Positions 1 to 10,283 of a stretch of 64,000 bases of DNA are shown here, one piece after another. Numbering within the stretch: the stretch's first letter is position 1; every line of letters starts with the position of its first letter. Position numbers and translations under genes: made by a program. The DNA is taken from positions 713,924 to 777,923 of the forward strand of contig ONZQ02000014.1 of assembly GCA_900312665.1 (NCBI GenBank), written 5' to 3'. Under the pieces are notes generated by a model. The model was not told where the DNA came from and made no database searches. It saw only the letters and a program-made list of their open reading frames with translations. Source of the stretch: Cephalotrichum gorgonifer. Lineage: Eukaryota > Ascomycota > Sordariomycetes > Microascales > Microascaceae.

Positions 1-1
1 G

Positions 2-1852
2 AAAGTCTCACTTGCCTATGCAGCCGGGTCGTTGGCCCCACTGGAGCCTTCCACCCTCCTTAACCGCAGCCTCGTGGTCGACCGCATCCCCGGCCTCGGC
101 CCCCAGATCACTGCCCTGAACGAGTTCCTCTCGGACCTACAGTCCCCCTCCACCTCCTTACCCTTCGACCCCCGCTGGGACACCGCCGCCATCGCCATCC
201 ACGGTGGCCGCGGGACGGGGAAAACCTTCGTTCTCAACAAGATCGCCTCCTCCGCTGCGAGCACCCTCGCCGTCCTACAAACGGACAAGGCCACTGGCCC
301 GAACGGGATGAGGGAGGTCTTCGCGCAGGCGATGGTGCAGGCGCCTAGCATCCTCCTCATCGACGACATCGACGAGCTGATCGAGGGCCAGAGGGCGCAG
401 CAGTCCGTGGGCTTCATCGCCACGATGCTGGACGAGGTCGCGGCGGACGCCGCAAAGAAGGGCAGCGCGGGGGTCATCGCCATCGCGACGTGCAAGGACT
501 ACTTCGCGCTCCCGCACGAGCTGAGGAGGCTGAGCAGGTTCGCCAGGGGAATCGCCCTGCCGATCCCCGACGTGCCCGCCAAGCTGGAGATTCTGAAATC
601 CTTCGATATCCCGCTGGCGCCTGACGTCAAGGACGAGGTGATATTGGAGGTGGCGAAGAGGACTTACGCGTTTAACCCGGAGGATCTAAAGAGGTTGGTG
701 GCGAACGCGCGGCAGGCCGCGATTAGGCGGCACAGGAAGGAGGAGAAGAAGAGGGAACAAGAAAGGGGGCAGGTGGCTGTTGACGGGCCAGATGGCGATG
801 GTAAGAAGGAGGGAAGCGGGGAGGTGGAGTTCTGTGTCAGGAGGGAAGAGCTGGAGGGTGCGTTGTCGAGGACGTCGCCTAGCTCGCTGAACGACATCAA
901 CCTGCGGCCGCCGACGGTGCACTGGAAGGATATCGGTGGCCAGAGCAAGGTGAAGGATGAGCTCCAGCGGATGATCCGAGAAGTAATCGTAAGCAACCCC
1001 CTCACTTCCCTTGTCCCCCTTACCCCCATTCCTTGTACTTACAACCCCCGAAATGCAACTGCCGAGACATATCCAGCTAACCAAGGTGAAAAGGGCCAAT
1101 CCCCGCTCTGCCTCGAACCGCCCAAAGGTATCCTCCTTTATGGCCCCCCCGGCTGTGCCAAGACCTTCACGGCGCAGGCCCTCGCAACCGAGTCCGGCTT
1201 CAACTTCTTCTCCGTCAAGGGACCCGAGCTGCTCTCCCAGTACGTCGGCGAGACGGAGCGCGCCATCCGGCGCCTCTTCCAGCGCGCCGCGTCCTCGGCG
1301 CCCTCCATCATCTTCTTCGACGAGCTGGACACGATGGGCATCACGCCCCGCCGCAGCGGCGGCGGCGGTGGCGGCTCCTCGGGCGGCTCCGGAGGTGTGG
1401 GCATTGGCGTCCTGGGAGCGCTGCTGACGGAGCTGGACGGCTTCGAGACGCTCGAGGACGTGGTCGTCCTCGCGGCCACCAACTCCCCCGAGAGCATCGA
1501 GCCCGCGCTTCTCCGCTCGGGGAGGCTGGACAGGTACCTCTTCGTCGGGCCACCCGGTCTCCAGGAGCGGGAGGAGATCTTCGCCATCTACACGGGCAAG
1601 GTTCCCACCGCGGACAACGTGGACCTCGCGGAGCTGGCGAGACTGACGGAGGGGTACACGGGAGCCGACATCCGTGGTGTGGTGAACGAGGCGGGGCATG
1701 TCGTCTTCACGGAGAGGGGGGGCGACGTCGAGGGCGCCGTTATCGGGATGGATCACATCCGGAAGGCCATCGAGGCGAGGGGGCCCAGCGTCACGCCCAA
1801 GATGCTGGAGAGGTATACGAAGTGGAAGCCGTCGCTGAACTTCCGGACCTGA
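2..1852 (+). CDS. AFG2/SPATA5-like type II AAA+ ATPase, 5'-truncated by the window
   Basis: The frame is open from the first bases of the window, so the true start lies upstream and about 600 C-terminal residues are visible. Two AAA modules are present. The first has Walker A GGRGTGKT (near base 205) and Walker B LLIDDIDE (near 355). The second has Walker A GPPGCAKT (near 1142), Walker B IIFFDELD (near 1308) and an arginine-finger region LLRSGRLDR. The GPPGC(A/S)KT form of the second P-loop is typical of AFG2/Drg1-SPATA5 proteins, which release shuttling factors from pre-60S ribosomes. An unconserved stretch just before the second P-loop reads as a stop-free intron, probably 989-1093 (105 bases, GTAAGC donor, branch AGCTAAC). 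A glycine/serine run follows the second Walker B. RIX7 or another CDC48-family member is the main alternative. Confidence 0.75.
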   Translation, partial: KVSLAYAAGSLAPLEPSTLLNRSLVVDRIPGLGPQITALNEFLSDLQSPSTSLPFDPRWDTAAIAIHGGRGTGKTFVLNKIASSAASTLAVLQTDKATGPNGMREVFAQAMVQAPSILLIDDIDELIEGQRAQQSVGFIATMLDEVAADAAKKGSAGVIAIATCKDYFALPHELRRLSRFARGIALPIPDVPAKLEILKSFDIPLAPDVKDEVILEVAKRTYAFNPEDLKRLVANARQAAIRRHRKEEKKREQERGQVAVDGPDGDGKKEGSGEVEFCVRREELEGALSRTSPSSLNDINLRPPTVHWKDIGGQSKVKDELQRMIREVIVSNPLTSLVPLTPIPCTYNPRNATAETYPANQGEKGQSPLCLEPPKGILLYGPPGCAKTFTAQALATESGFNFFSVKGPELLSQYVGETERAIRRLFQRAASSAPSIIFFDELDTMGITPRRSGGGGGGSSGGSGGVGIGVLGALLTELDGFETLEDVVVLAATNSPESIEPALLRSGRLDRYLFVGPPGLQEREEIFAIYTGKVPTADNVDLAELARLTEGYTGADIRGVVNEAGHVVFTERGGDVEGAVIGMDHIRKAIEARGPSVTPKMLERYTKWKPSLNFRT

Positions 1853-2309
1853 GTGTCGTGGGGCCTCACTGCGCGGAAGCTGGTATAAAAAAAGAGATAC
1901 AAGAGATTGTGATGTCCACGACATGAGAATACGTTTCCAATAGAAAAAAAAAGTTAGAAAGTCCGGCGTAAACTCGTCCATTGTCTATTCCTTCTATATT
2001 TGTCTCTCGCCGGCCCCCGTTCTATGATGCTCGCGAGACTTTCGTTTCCTGTTCTCCCGCCCGGTGGACTTTCTTTCCCCCCTTTCCCCATGGCTATGAC
2101 CCCATGACCATGGCTGCCTGGGAACGTATTTTATATCTTCATCTCATTGTCATCCTCGTCATATAATACCCCCTCTCCCCAAAATCCAAGCAATATCGAA
2201 ACGACAAGATCTAAATAACCCAGTGCCGTTATCATACAATCAATATACATGCTTTTCTTTGAAAAATCCCGGCGTTCGTTCGTTCGTTCTTCCAAGTACA
2301 GGCGCCACT
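1853..2309. other. Convergent 3' intergenic region
   Basis: This stretch lies between the stop codons of the AAA ATPase (+) and NCA2 (-). It is richer in A/T and pyrimidine tracts than its neighbours and presumably holds both 3' untranslated regions. A short (CGTT)n run lies near 2274. I see no gene. Confidence 0.7.
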
Positions 2310-4472
2310 TCACAGTAGCCACTTCGCATAGGTAAACGCTATATCGTCCATCGTCCTCCTCTGGAACGGCACCACGCGCAGGTTCACCAGGTCGTCCAGG
2401 TCCAGCAGGAAGTCCCGCCGGGTGTCCTTGGGCATCGATGCCGGCACCGTCTCCCGCAGTATGTGGACCTGGCAGAGCAGGTTCCCGATCTGCTCGTACG
2501 TCATGGTCTTCTCGGGCGTGAGGTCGGCCCTCGCGAGCATCCTGCCGATGGTGCGCACGGCGCGGATCGTCCGGCCGGCCCTGCCCTCCCTGCGAAGCCC
2601 CACCCTGCCGGACAGCACGCCGCGGACGTACTGGTAGAGCCCGACGGAGACGAGGATGCCCGGCGTGAGGCCCACGAAGCCGAAGACGAGCTCCTGGCTC
2701 CTGAGGAGGGCGTCGATGCCGCTGAGCGCCACCTCCATGTCAACCTTGCTCTTCTGGACCTGGATCAGCAGGGACCGCACGAGGTCGCCCTTCAGGGCGC
2801 CGAGGAGCGGGCTCTTGAGGTCCTTCTCGAAGGCGCGCAGCACGGGCGTGACGTCGCCCTGGGCCACGCGGGTCCGGATCTCGGCCACCTGCGCGGCGGT
2901 CAGCGGCGCGAGCTGGTGGGAGCCGTCGGCGGTGGCGAAGTGCGGCTTGTCGACGGCGAAGTCCACGACCATGCGCTCGAGGCTCGCAAGGTCAGTGCGG
3001 AGGCTGTCCCTTCCCATGAGGGCGATCTCGCGGCCTTCGTCGTGGCGGATAGTGGCCACGACCTTGCGCACGGGCTCCACGACCCAGTTCGTCCAGAAGT
3101 CGCGCGCCGTCAGCGCGAGGTCCGAGACCCACCGGACGATGTCGGCCTTCCTGCTCGTCACGAACCGCAGCACCGCGCTCGAGGAGAGGAGGCCGAGCGC
3201 GGCGGGGAGCCAGTACCTTACCCACGCCGAGGGGCGGCCGTTCTCGCGGACGAGGGCCCGGGTGTCGGACGCCTGGCGCGGGAGCCGGTGCTGCAGGATG
3301 CCGAGGAGGCGGCTCGCGAGGCGGCGGGGGGCCGCGGCGGAGTCCTCGTCGACGTGGTTGGCGAGCTCGGGGTCGTTGTCGACGGCGCGGAAGATGCGCT
3401 CCTCGAAGTCGGACACGGTCCCGTCAAGGACGGGCGTCTCCACGAGGACGGTCTCCATGAGGGATACGCTCCGCTCTAGGACGTCCTTCCACCCGCCCGC
3501 GTCAAAGTCCAGGCCCTCGTGGACAAGCGCGCCGACGCCGCACGCGACGTTCTCCTTCAGACGGCGGATGTGGTAGGCCTTCTCGCGCGCCTCGGCCTGG
3601 CATAGCGCGATGGGAGATAGGATACGGTCCTGGATGTTGACTAGGGACCTGTCCTGGACCGTCGTCCTCACGATGAGGTAGAACTGCTTCCACCTCTGCG
3701 ACAAGGTCATGGTCGTGGTTATGGTTGGTCCGTTCGCTGTGACCGCATCATCGTTGAGCTCGTAGTTGTTGTCATGCGGTATGTCCTCCTGAGGGGCCTG
3801 TAGGCCCCGTATGCGGTGGGTGCTCTCGTGGTAGACATCTCTTGAGAAGCTCCAGAGCTTAAGGGGTGACTTCTGGACACAGAGGATGAAGGCGTGGCTA
3901 TATGACCGCGAGATGTCATACCAGTACGAAGCGTGGCTGTCGAGGGAGATGTTCTGGTCGATAAGGGTCTGTAGCATGGCGCCGTAGATCTGCATGGCGG
4001 CCTTGGCGACGAGGAGCCACCCGATCTCGGCCTCATACAGGTTCGCGATTTCGCCGCCTACGTCGCCGTCAGGATGCTGCCCGGGTGCGTCGACGCCGCC
4101 CATGACGAGCTGCGACTGGGTGAGGAGCTGCTCCACCCTCCATGTCGGTAGGAGGGGGTCGGACGAGGAGGGCGTGGAGAGGGCCTTGACTATCTTGAGG
4201 AGCTCGAGGGCCTTGGGGGACTCGAGGGCGCTGGCGACCAGGATGCCCTGCTCCTGGGCGGTGATCTGCTCATCTTCGGCGAACAGGAACAGGTCGTGGT
4301 CCCTTGAGATGGTGTTGAGTTGCGTGTTGATGGCCCAGACGCGGCTACCGCTGGGTTAGCTTGGAAGTTCCTTGCGGTATTGATCGGTGGGCGAGGGGCG
4401 GAAGAAGCTGTTTTGGAGCTGCCACTTTGGCTGGCAGCTCCCAAGAAGCACGTACTCGCCTATGACAGACAT
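2310..4472 (-). CDS. NCA2: NCA2-family protein (nuclear control of mitochondrial ATP synthase expression)
   Basis: Exons on the minus strand are 4472-4456 and 4344-2310, giving 683 residues. The start was placed by splicing: a 17-base exon (MSVIG plus two bases) ends at a GTACGT donor, and a 111-base intron ends with an AGCTAAC branch point and TAG acceptor. The joined N-terminus, beginning MSVIGDRVWAINTQLN, fits the family much better than the internal ATG at 4136. Two probable membrane segments are visible, one around WLPAALGLLSSSAVLRFV and one around GFVGLTPGILVSVGLYQYV. The second is followed by the conserved C-terminal block with RTIGRML and TYEQIGNLLCQVH. Yeast Nca2 is a mitochondrial protein affecting expression of the ATP6/ATP8 subunits; the same role here is inferred from family membership. 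Confidence 0.88.
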
Positions 4473-6089
4473 CTTTACCGGGCACGGTACGGTTATGATC
4501 TCATTGAAGGGTGATAGCTCGTGCTTGCAGTGGGTTCGTGAGCTCCGGGCCTCGGCAGGGAGAGGAGGAAGGGGGAGGTGGAGAGAAGGGAGTGAGTGGG
4601 AGAGAGATTGGTAAGAGGTAAGTAAGCTGTTATCTGTCTTGCGAAGGGGAACGGTTTAGAGATGTATATGGGCCCAGTTAGCTACGGTTGTGACAGACCA
4701 GCTACTGTTTTTCAATTAGAGGCGGTGTCGCCTGCAAAAATGGGGATATAAAAGTTGAGAGGTGTGGGCGTGAGCAAGAAGAGTACGAGCAAGAGCAAAA
4801 CTTGGAGCTCTCAATGCGGTCACAAGTAAATAGGTCGAGTCAGGTCAGAAAATAGTACATTATGTGCTTCTAGCTATTTAGCATAAACCGTTAGAAGGAT
4901 ATACCTCGTTATTTGCCGCCAGTTTCCACACTCTCGGCGTCTGCCGGAAACCACTCCATATTTCCCCCTCTGAGTATTACAGGGAGCAGGGAATTCAATC
5001 CTTGATTTGTGCACCTCACGCCTGTGTAGCATAACCCCGAGTATAACTGGTAACCAGGAGATCCTAGCCCTGGTATCATTTTGTTAAGTCCGGCGCGGGG
5101 CTGGGGATGCGGGATGGGGTCTTAGAATATTCGGCCAACCAGAGTTAGTGGGGACTCGTAACCCTGCGATGACGTCGGAATTCCTCCTCGACCATGGAGC
5201 ATTGGTAGTCGTACTCGCACTCGCCAACAATGTGGCTCAGCCAGACTATTGGCTGCTTACATAAACAAGTGGTGCCAACTCTCATTCAAGTAATTACTTG
5301 TACTCGCATAATGGGGACCAAGCAAGCCTCTGACAAGCGCCTCAATCTATCCGCATCTGGCTGGCATTCTAATAAACTTTGCTTTTAATTCGATTGACAC
5401 TGAATAAGAGAGGGCTGAGTGACCCCTCGCTCTCTCCTCGTGCAAACTGTGAGACTTGAACCACGCATCGATATTACGGGCACTTCGCCGCTTCCAATTG
5501 TACTTACCTTCAACTCAACTCCACAATCCCACCCCACTGGTAATACTAGTACTACTTGTGCAAGAAGTATTCCCATTCCTCGACGACGTTAGTCCATATC
5601 GGGTATATTACGCAAGACGGGGGCCAAGTGCGGCGGGACCACAAGTGGCTGCCTTCACCACCACAACAAAACCTCCGCACTGGCGAGGTGCCTCTCCGCT
5701 CCCCGACCCGACAGACCAGACGGTGCAGCCAAACGTGGACGACCAGCCTCGCCCATTCTCCACCCGCCGAAGAAGCATTACTCGTACAACATCTCTCTTC
5801 GCCTTGGCCCTTCCTTACCACCCCATCCTTGTTCCTTGTTCGCCCGATCCCAATCGTCGCCCCAGACCGCAAATCCGTCCAACCAGGTACGTCTTGAATC
5901 CTTCCACTGTACAAAGTATACTTGCAGTGCCAACCTGCAACCTGCAACCTGGCCACCGCCTTGCATAGCGCGCATTCCCCATCGCTCCAGATTTCCGCGA
6001 CATCATCCTCTTCTACCCGTCCGTCCCGTCGCTAACAAATTCCAGAACCTCGCCCGCCCGAAAACAGATCATCCTGATAATCCGCCAAG
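4473..6089. promoter_or_regulatory. Divergent upstream region of NCA2 and SEC4
   Basis: This 1.6-kb region separates two divergently transcribed genes. The SEC4-proximal half (about 5450-6089) is pyrimidine-rich and lacks convincing coding sequence, as expected for a fungal promoter and long 5' leader. Open frames here, the longest 170 codons, show no recognisable motif. An ATTGG (inverted CCAAT) lies near 5246. Confidence 0.6.
5887..6045 (+). other. Predicted intron in the SEC4 5' leader
   Basis: A GTACGT donor at 5887 pairs with an acceptor at 6045, preceded by the branch sequence GCTAAC and AAATTCCAG. Length (159 bases) and signals match the coding introns of the window. It lies 45 bases upstream of the SEC4 start and would remove leader sequence only. 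Confidence 0.5.
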
Positions 6090-6986
6090 ATGTCGAGTAA
6101 CAGTCGCAACTATGATTTTCTCGTGCGTCCCGTCTCCTCTGCGCCTCTGATTGAGCCCCAGATTACCCAACCGACCCCTCTCACGCTCCTCCCGTCTCTC
6201 CACCTCCCGGCTCTATCTGGACACGACCGATACTGACTTTTGGCCTCCTTACTCCTCAGATCAAGCTGCTCCTCATAGGCGACTCCGGCGTCGGGAAGTC
6301 GTGCTGTCTATTGCGATTCAGCGAGGACTCCTTCACCCCCTCCTTCATCACCACCATCGGCATCGACTTCAAGATCCGGACCATCGAGCTAGACGGCAAG
6401 CGCGTGAAGCTGCAAATATGGGACACTGCCGGCCAGGAACGCTTCCGGACAATCACGACGGCGTACTACCGCGGCGCCATGGGAATCCTGCTGGTGTATG
6501 ATGTCACGGACGAGCGGTCATTCAATAGTAAGTCGGCCCCCGACCCTCAAATGGCAATCGCGGCCCTCCCTTGCCCCGGAGCGGAGAAGGAGATCTCGGC
6601 ATAGAGCATTGCATGGAGTGGATTATGAAGTCGGGGCGAGCAGACGGCTGACAAGGCTTACCCCTCCCGCAGACATTCGAACATGGTTCTCCAACGTCGA
6701 GCAGCACGCTAGCGAGGGCGTGAACAAGATCCTGATCGGCAACAAGTGCGACTGGGAGGAGAAGAGGATGGTGTCGACAGAACAGGGCCAGGCCCTCGCC
6801 GACGAACTCGGGATCCCCTTCCTCGAGGTCTCGGCCAAGAGCAACATCAACATCGACAAAGCCTTCTACAGCCTCGCGGCCGACATCAAGAAGCGGCTGG
6901 TAGACAGCTCCAAGAACGACCAGCAGGGCGAATCCGTCAACGTGGGGGAGAAGTCTGGCTCCGGCAAGTCAGGCCCGTGCTGCTAA
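6090..6986 (+). CDS. SEC4: Rab GTPase, SEC4/Rab8 family
   Basis: Exons 6090-6122, 6260-6527 and 6673-6986 encode 204 residues. All nucleotide-binding motifs are intact: G1 GDSGVGKS (residues 18-25), the effector loop with TIGIDFKIRTI, G3 WDTAGQE, G4 NKCD and G5 SAK. The C-terminus ends in GPCC, a double-cysteine signal for geranylgeranylation. The switch region and length place it with Sec4, fission-yeast Ypt2 and animal Rab8, which tether post-Golgi secretory vesicles to the exocyst at sites of polarised growth. The first intron has a GTGCGT donor and falls after residue 11; the second has a GTAAGT donor and splits an asparagine codon. Ypt1/Rab1 is less likely given the N-terminus and hypervariable tail. 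Confidence 0.95.
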
Positions 6987-7713
6987 GGAAAGTGGGAGCG
7001 ATGGTATGGTATGGTTTGGGTTGGCCGTGCTGGTTTTCTGCCTTGCTCTCGGCGGGCTGCTATAGCTCGTCGCTATTAATCCGCGCACACGCACTTGCTA
7101 CCCGGCCATCACTGAGTTCCAACACACGTCGCGAGCCGTGTTCTAAGCGGGGTATGGTGAGGTACGGCTGACACCAGGGGAGGGAGGGAGTTGGTTGGTT
7201 AGTTGGAAGGAGGATCGCGCTCCTGGGGGCAGATAAGAACCGTCCCACTTGAGCGAGAGGACGAGGCGACGGCAAGGGCGCGGGAGAGATGAGGGCCATA
7301 TCACGCATTCTCCACCCAGCCAGCCTACCGGGTCCCGGAATATGTTGCCTCTTGATGCAACCGGCGCATCCGGTACCCCCCTCCCCGCGTGGTCGCGCAT
7401 GGGCGACCCACCTTTTCCAGTGCGTTTTTTTGTTATTTTTAGTTGTTTTTTAGAGATCAACGTCCGGGCTGGAGTTTATTGGTTTTTCGATCTGGGGGTT
7501 TTAATACAATCACACACACACACATACATCCATACCTTCCAGCGTACGTCTCACGGTATTGCAGATTTGATGGTTATAACTCGTTTGCGGCGAGGATAAC
7601 TTATACACGCAGAACTCACCAGGGGGGAATAAGAAGACGGGTGAACGCTTCAGATGTAGTTCTTTTTGGAGGGGCGGTTTCTTAACTTGGGATTTATTTT
7701 TGTTCCTGGGTAT
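6987..7713. other. Convergent 3' region between SEC4 and an unidentified gene
   Basis: Non-coding sequence carrying both 3' untranslated regions. It contains a CA microsatellite (7511-7524) and T-rich stretches near 7425-7450. No gene was recognised. Confidence 0.65.
7511..7524. repeat. (CA)7 microsatellite
   Basis: Seven perfect CA dinucleotides followed by an imperfect CATA/CATC extension, in the 3' intergenic region after SEC4. Confidence 0.9.
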
Positions 7714-9003
7714 TTACCATATTAACGACGTATTAACTATACACGCCCTCTCGTGATCGTCGATGTTGACCTTCCGCCTGTGCCAGCAGCGGATGAATCT
7801 CCTGGCGTCATGGACGGTGTCGAACGACAGGAAGAACCTCGAGAAGAAGCTCTCGCGGGTCTTCACCCCTCCACCCCCGCGACGCTCAGACGCCAGCGCG
7901 GGATCCGGCCCACCGCCGCCACTGGACGCCGCCGCCGCATCCCCCTTCTCGTCGGGGGCGGCCCTCTTCGGCGGCGGCTCGTTTTTCAGGGTGACGGAGA
8001 CGCCGTCCTCGCCCCACGAGCTGCTCAGCTTCCAGGCGAGGTTACGCTCGCGGCCGTCGGCGGCGACGAGGGCGCGGAGCTCGCAGGGCGTCAGCTGCGA
8101 GCCGTCGAGCTTGACGTGGACGAGGTTCCGGGCGTGGAGGCCGGAGCGGAGCACGTTCATGGGGACGCGGGCGCCGGTGACCTGTCTTAGGGCGCTTAGG
8201 CCCTGGACGAGCTCGACGGACACCAGGGATGGGTCCGGGGTGGAGAGGGTCAGACGGGGGGGCTGCTGCTGCTGCCCCTGGGCCTCCTCGGGGGGAGGTG
8301 CGGCGGCTAGGAGGCGTTCGAGTTCGGCTTTGTAGGCGGTTGCCTCGGCGAGGGAGGAGAAGTGGAGGAGGTATTTATCTTGGGGCTCGATGGTGACTGT
8401 GTGGCGCGCCTGCACGGCTGTTTAATTTTCGACGGGCGTTAGCTTATGGGAAGTGGGAGGAGTCGAGGTGAGTGAAAGGGGGGGCTAACCTTGCATCGAC
8501 GACCATCCCCGTCCGTCGAGGTGGACGGCGCCCTGTGGTGCGATGCGGTAGAAGTCGCTTGGGAGAGTCGACCTACTCCCATTCCTCACGACCAGGACGT
8601 ATCTCTTCCCCGTCGTCCCGGCAGAACGAGTGACCTCCTCCTCCTCTTCTTCACCCTTCCCCTTCTCTTTCTCGCTCCTCCACTTCAGCACCGCCGCACC
8701 ACTCCTACCCAAGCTCGCATTCTTGGAAACTACACCATGGGCCGCCGAGACCATGCCGTCGCGCGATCCGGAGCTCGATGGAGCCGGTGACGAGCGGGTC
8801 TGGGCGGGCTGGGGGAAGAGCTGATCGAATATGGACGCGGCGGGGGGACCACCCCCCTGGGTCCGGCGAGCCTTCCTCTTCCCGGGTGGCGCGTTGGAGG
8901 AGGAGAATCGGCCGACTGCGGGAGCGGGTAGGTTACGCCATTGGCTGCCGGCGGGCGGGGCCCGGAAAAGAGGGGCCCATTGCGTGAGCCGGTGGGTGGG
9001 CAT
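7714..9003 (-). CDS. Unidentified protein, possibly mitochondrial
   Basis: Exons 9003-8490 and 8417-7714 (minus strand) give about 405 residues. The 72-base intron has a GTTAGC donor, AGCTAAC branch and CAG acceptor, and joins the frames through an alanine codon. I do not recognise the family. The N-terminus (MPTHRLTQWAPLFRAPPAG, then more Arg and Ser) is basic and lacks acidic residues, like a mitochondrial presequence. Low-complexity stretches include an acidic EEEEEE run, a QQQQ run and glycine-rich loops. Between them are more ordered blocks: one with a lysine-rich KRYVLVVRNGS strand, one starting TVTIEPQDKYLLHF, and a C-terminal block with ARRFIRCWHRR that ends in NTSLIW. Ordered ends joined by low-complexity linkers suggest a real conserved protein. 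Function is unknown. Confidence 0.7.
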
Positions 9004-10283
9004 CCGAAAGGCGCTGCCTAGAGTGTGTAGGAGAGGAGTGGAAAGAAGGACGGGGGGCGTGGGATGTGGGTGTAGGTCTGGGTGTGGGTATCTTCAGTTG
9101 GGGGCGTTTGTCAGAATCGCGATTTACGGATGCGACATCGACGTGTGGGTGGACGGACCCGGACAGTGAAGTCCGGGTTTCTGGGGTGCTTAGATGGAGC
9201 TTGGGAAGCGGATTGGCTGAGCGAGCGTATGCACTCGCAGGTGGCGAGACCCGCGGGGGAAGTTTGAGGCTCAGACTGACGTGGGCTTCTTTTTTTTGGC
9301 CTATCTTCGCGATTGCAGGTATTATGGCTTGTGACTTGGCAGTGCTCGGAAGTACTCCGTACGGGCTAACTATTATGACTAGTGACGCACGAGTGCGCCG
9401 CTTGCCGACCAGTCCGACATGGGGCGACTTCTCCCCAGTAAGGTTCTTATCAGGCGAGTACTATATGCAGACGCCCACAGCTGGCAGTTACCCCTGTGAG
9501 CAGTGCATGACGGGTGCCCCGTATTCGGGTTCGTGGGCACATGAAAGGAGAAGGTGGAGTGGGGACGGAATCGGGAAGTGATCTAAGATTGTCGCCCCAT
9601 TCTGGCACCATCCCGCTACACCCTCCCAAGCCAGCAAGGAAACGAAAACGACTGACTGGATAGAAGGGAGGGGGCCCTGTGGGACCCGATTTTAAACTAG
9701 GACCCACCTGCCTCCCTCCCCCTGTGTTCCCTGTGTGTTCTCTGTGTCTACTTTCTGCGTGACGGAGGGATCGGCTCATCTGATAATACTTTGTACTAGA
9801 GCTGCGCAGCTCACGGCCTGGTGTGGTATTATCCACTGTTATTTGCCAAGCCAAGGTGCTAATACAAATAAAATAGCGTGTGCTAGGCCAGGGGGGTGGT
9901 GGGCCGTGGTACTTTGTAGCATGTGGGACGCTCCTCTCTCCCTCACGCCAGAAATCGAAAGGGGACGACGGACCCCGGCTCCGTAAAATTTCCCGACAAA
10001 GCACTTTGATAAAATCGCGAGACTCGCCGCTCTCCCCCCCCCCCAACAAGTTTAAAGTCCTCCTTTTCCTCTTTTCCCGATCGTCGTCACACTCACCTAC
10101 CCCATCGCCACTCCGGCTGTGTTTTCCCACTTCATCTCCACTCCGTGTTTCGACCGCGTTTGTTCGGTTTCTTCTCCCCTTAATCCCCCCATATTATCGG
10201 ATCGTCTACACTCTTTGTGTTGTTGGGTAGTAGTCACTTTCCGCAAACGCCCCTATTTTTCTTTTCTTTTCTCGACCGTCGCG
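9004..10283. promoter_or_regulatory. Divergent upstream region of the unidentified gene and ERG25
   Basis: A 1.3-kb region between divergent genes. Visible features are an inverted CCAAT (ATTGG) near 9211, a C10 run near 10036 and a pyrimidine-rich tract (10050-10280) immediately before the ERG25 start, typical of a fungal leader. I could not assign a sterol-response element with confidence. Confidence 0.55.

Noticed and set aside
686..1981. 431-codon open frame antisense to the AAA ATPase
   Set aside because: It mirrors a GC-rich gene in another frame, has no motif, and covers the conserved P-loops of the sense gene.
2463..3479. 338-codon open frame antisense to NCA2
   Set aside because: Composition (Glu/Arg/Ala/Gly/His-rich) is that of a shadow frame, and the sense strand has a recognised family.
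4745..4756. GATATAAAAG as TATA box
   Set aside because: It points along the plus strand, 1.3 kb before SEC4, and away from NCA2, so no promoter can be tied to it.
5456..5968. 170-codon open frame upstream of SEC4
   Set aside because: It lies in a pyrimidine-rich leader and runs through the predicted leader intron; no family features.
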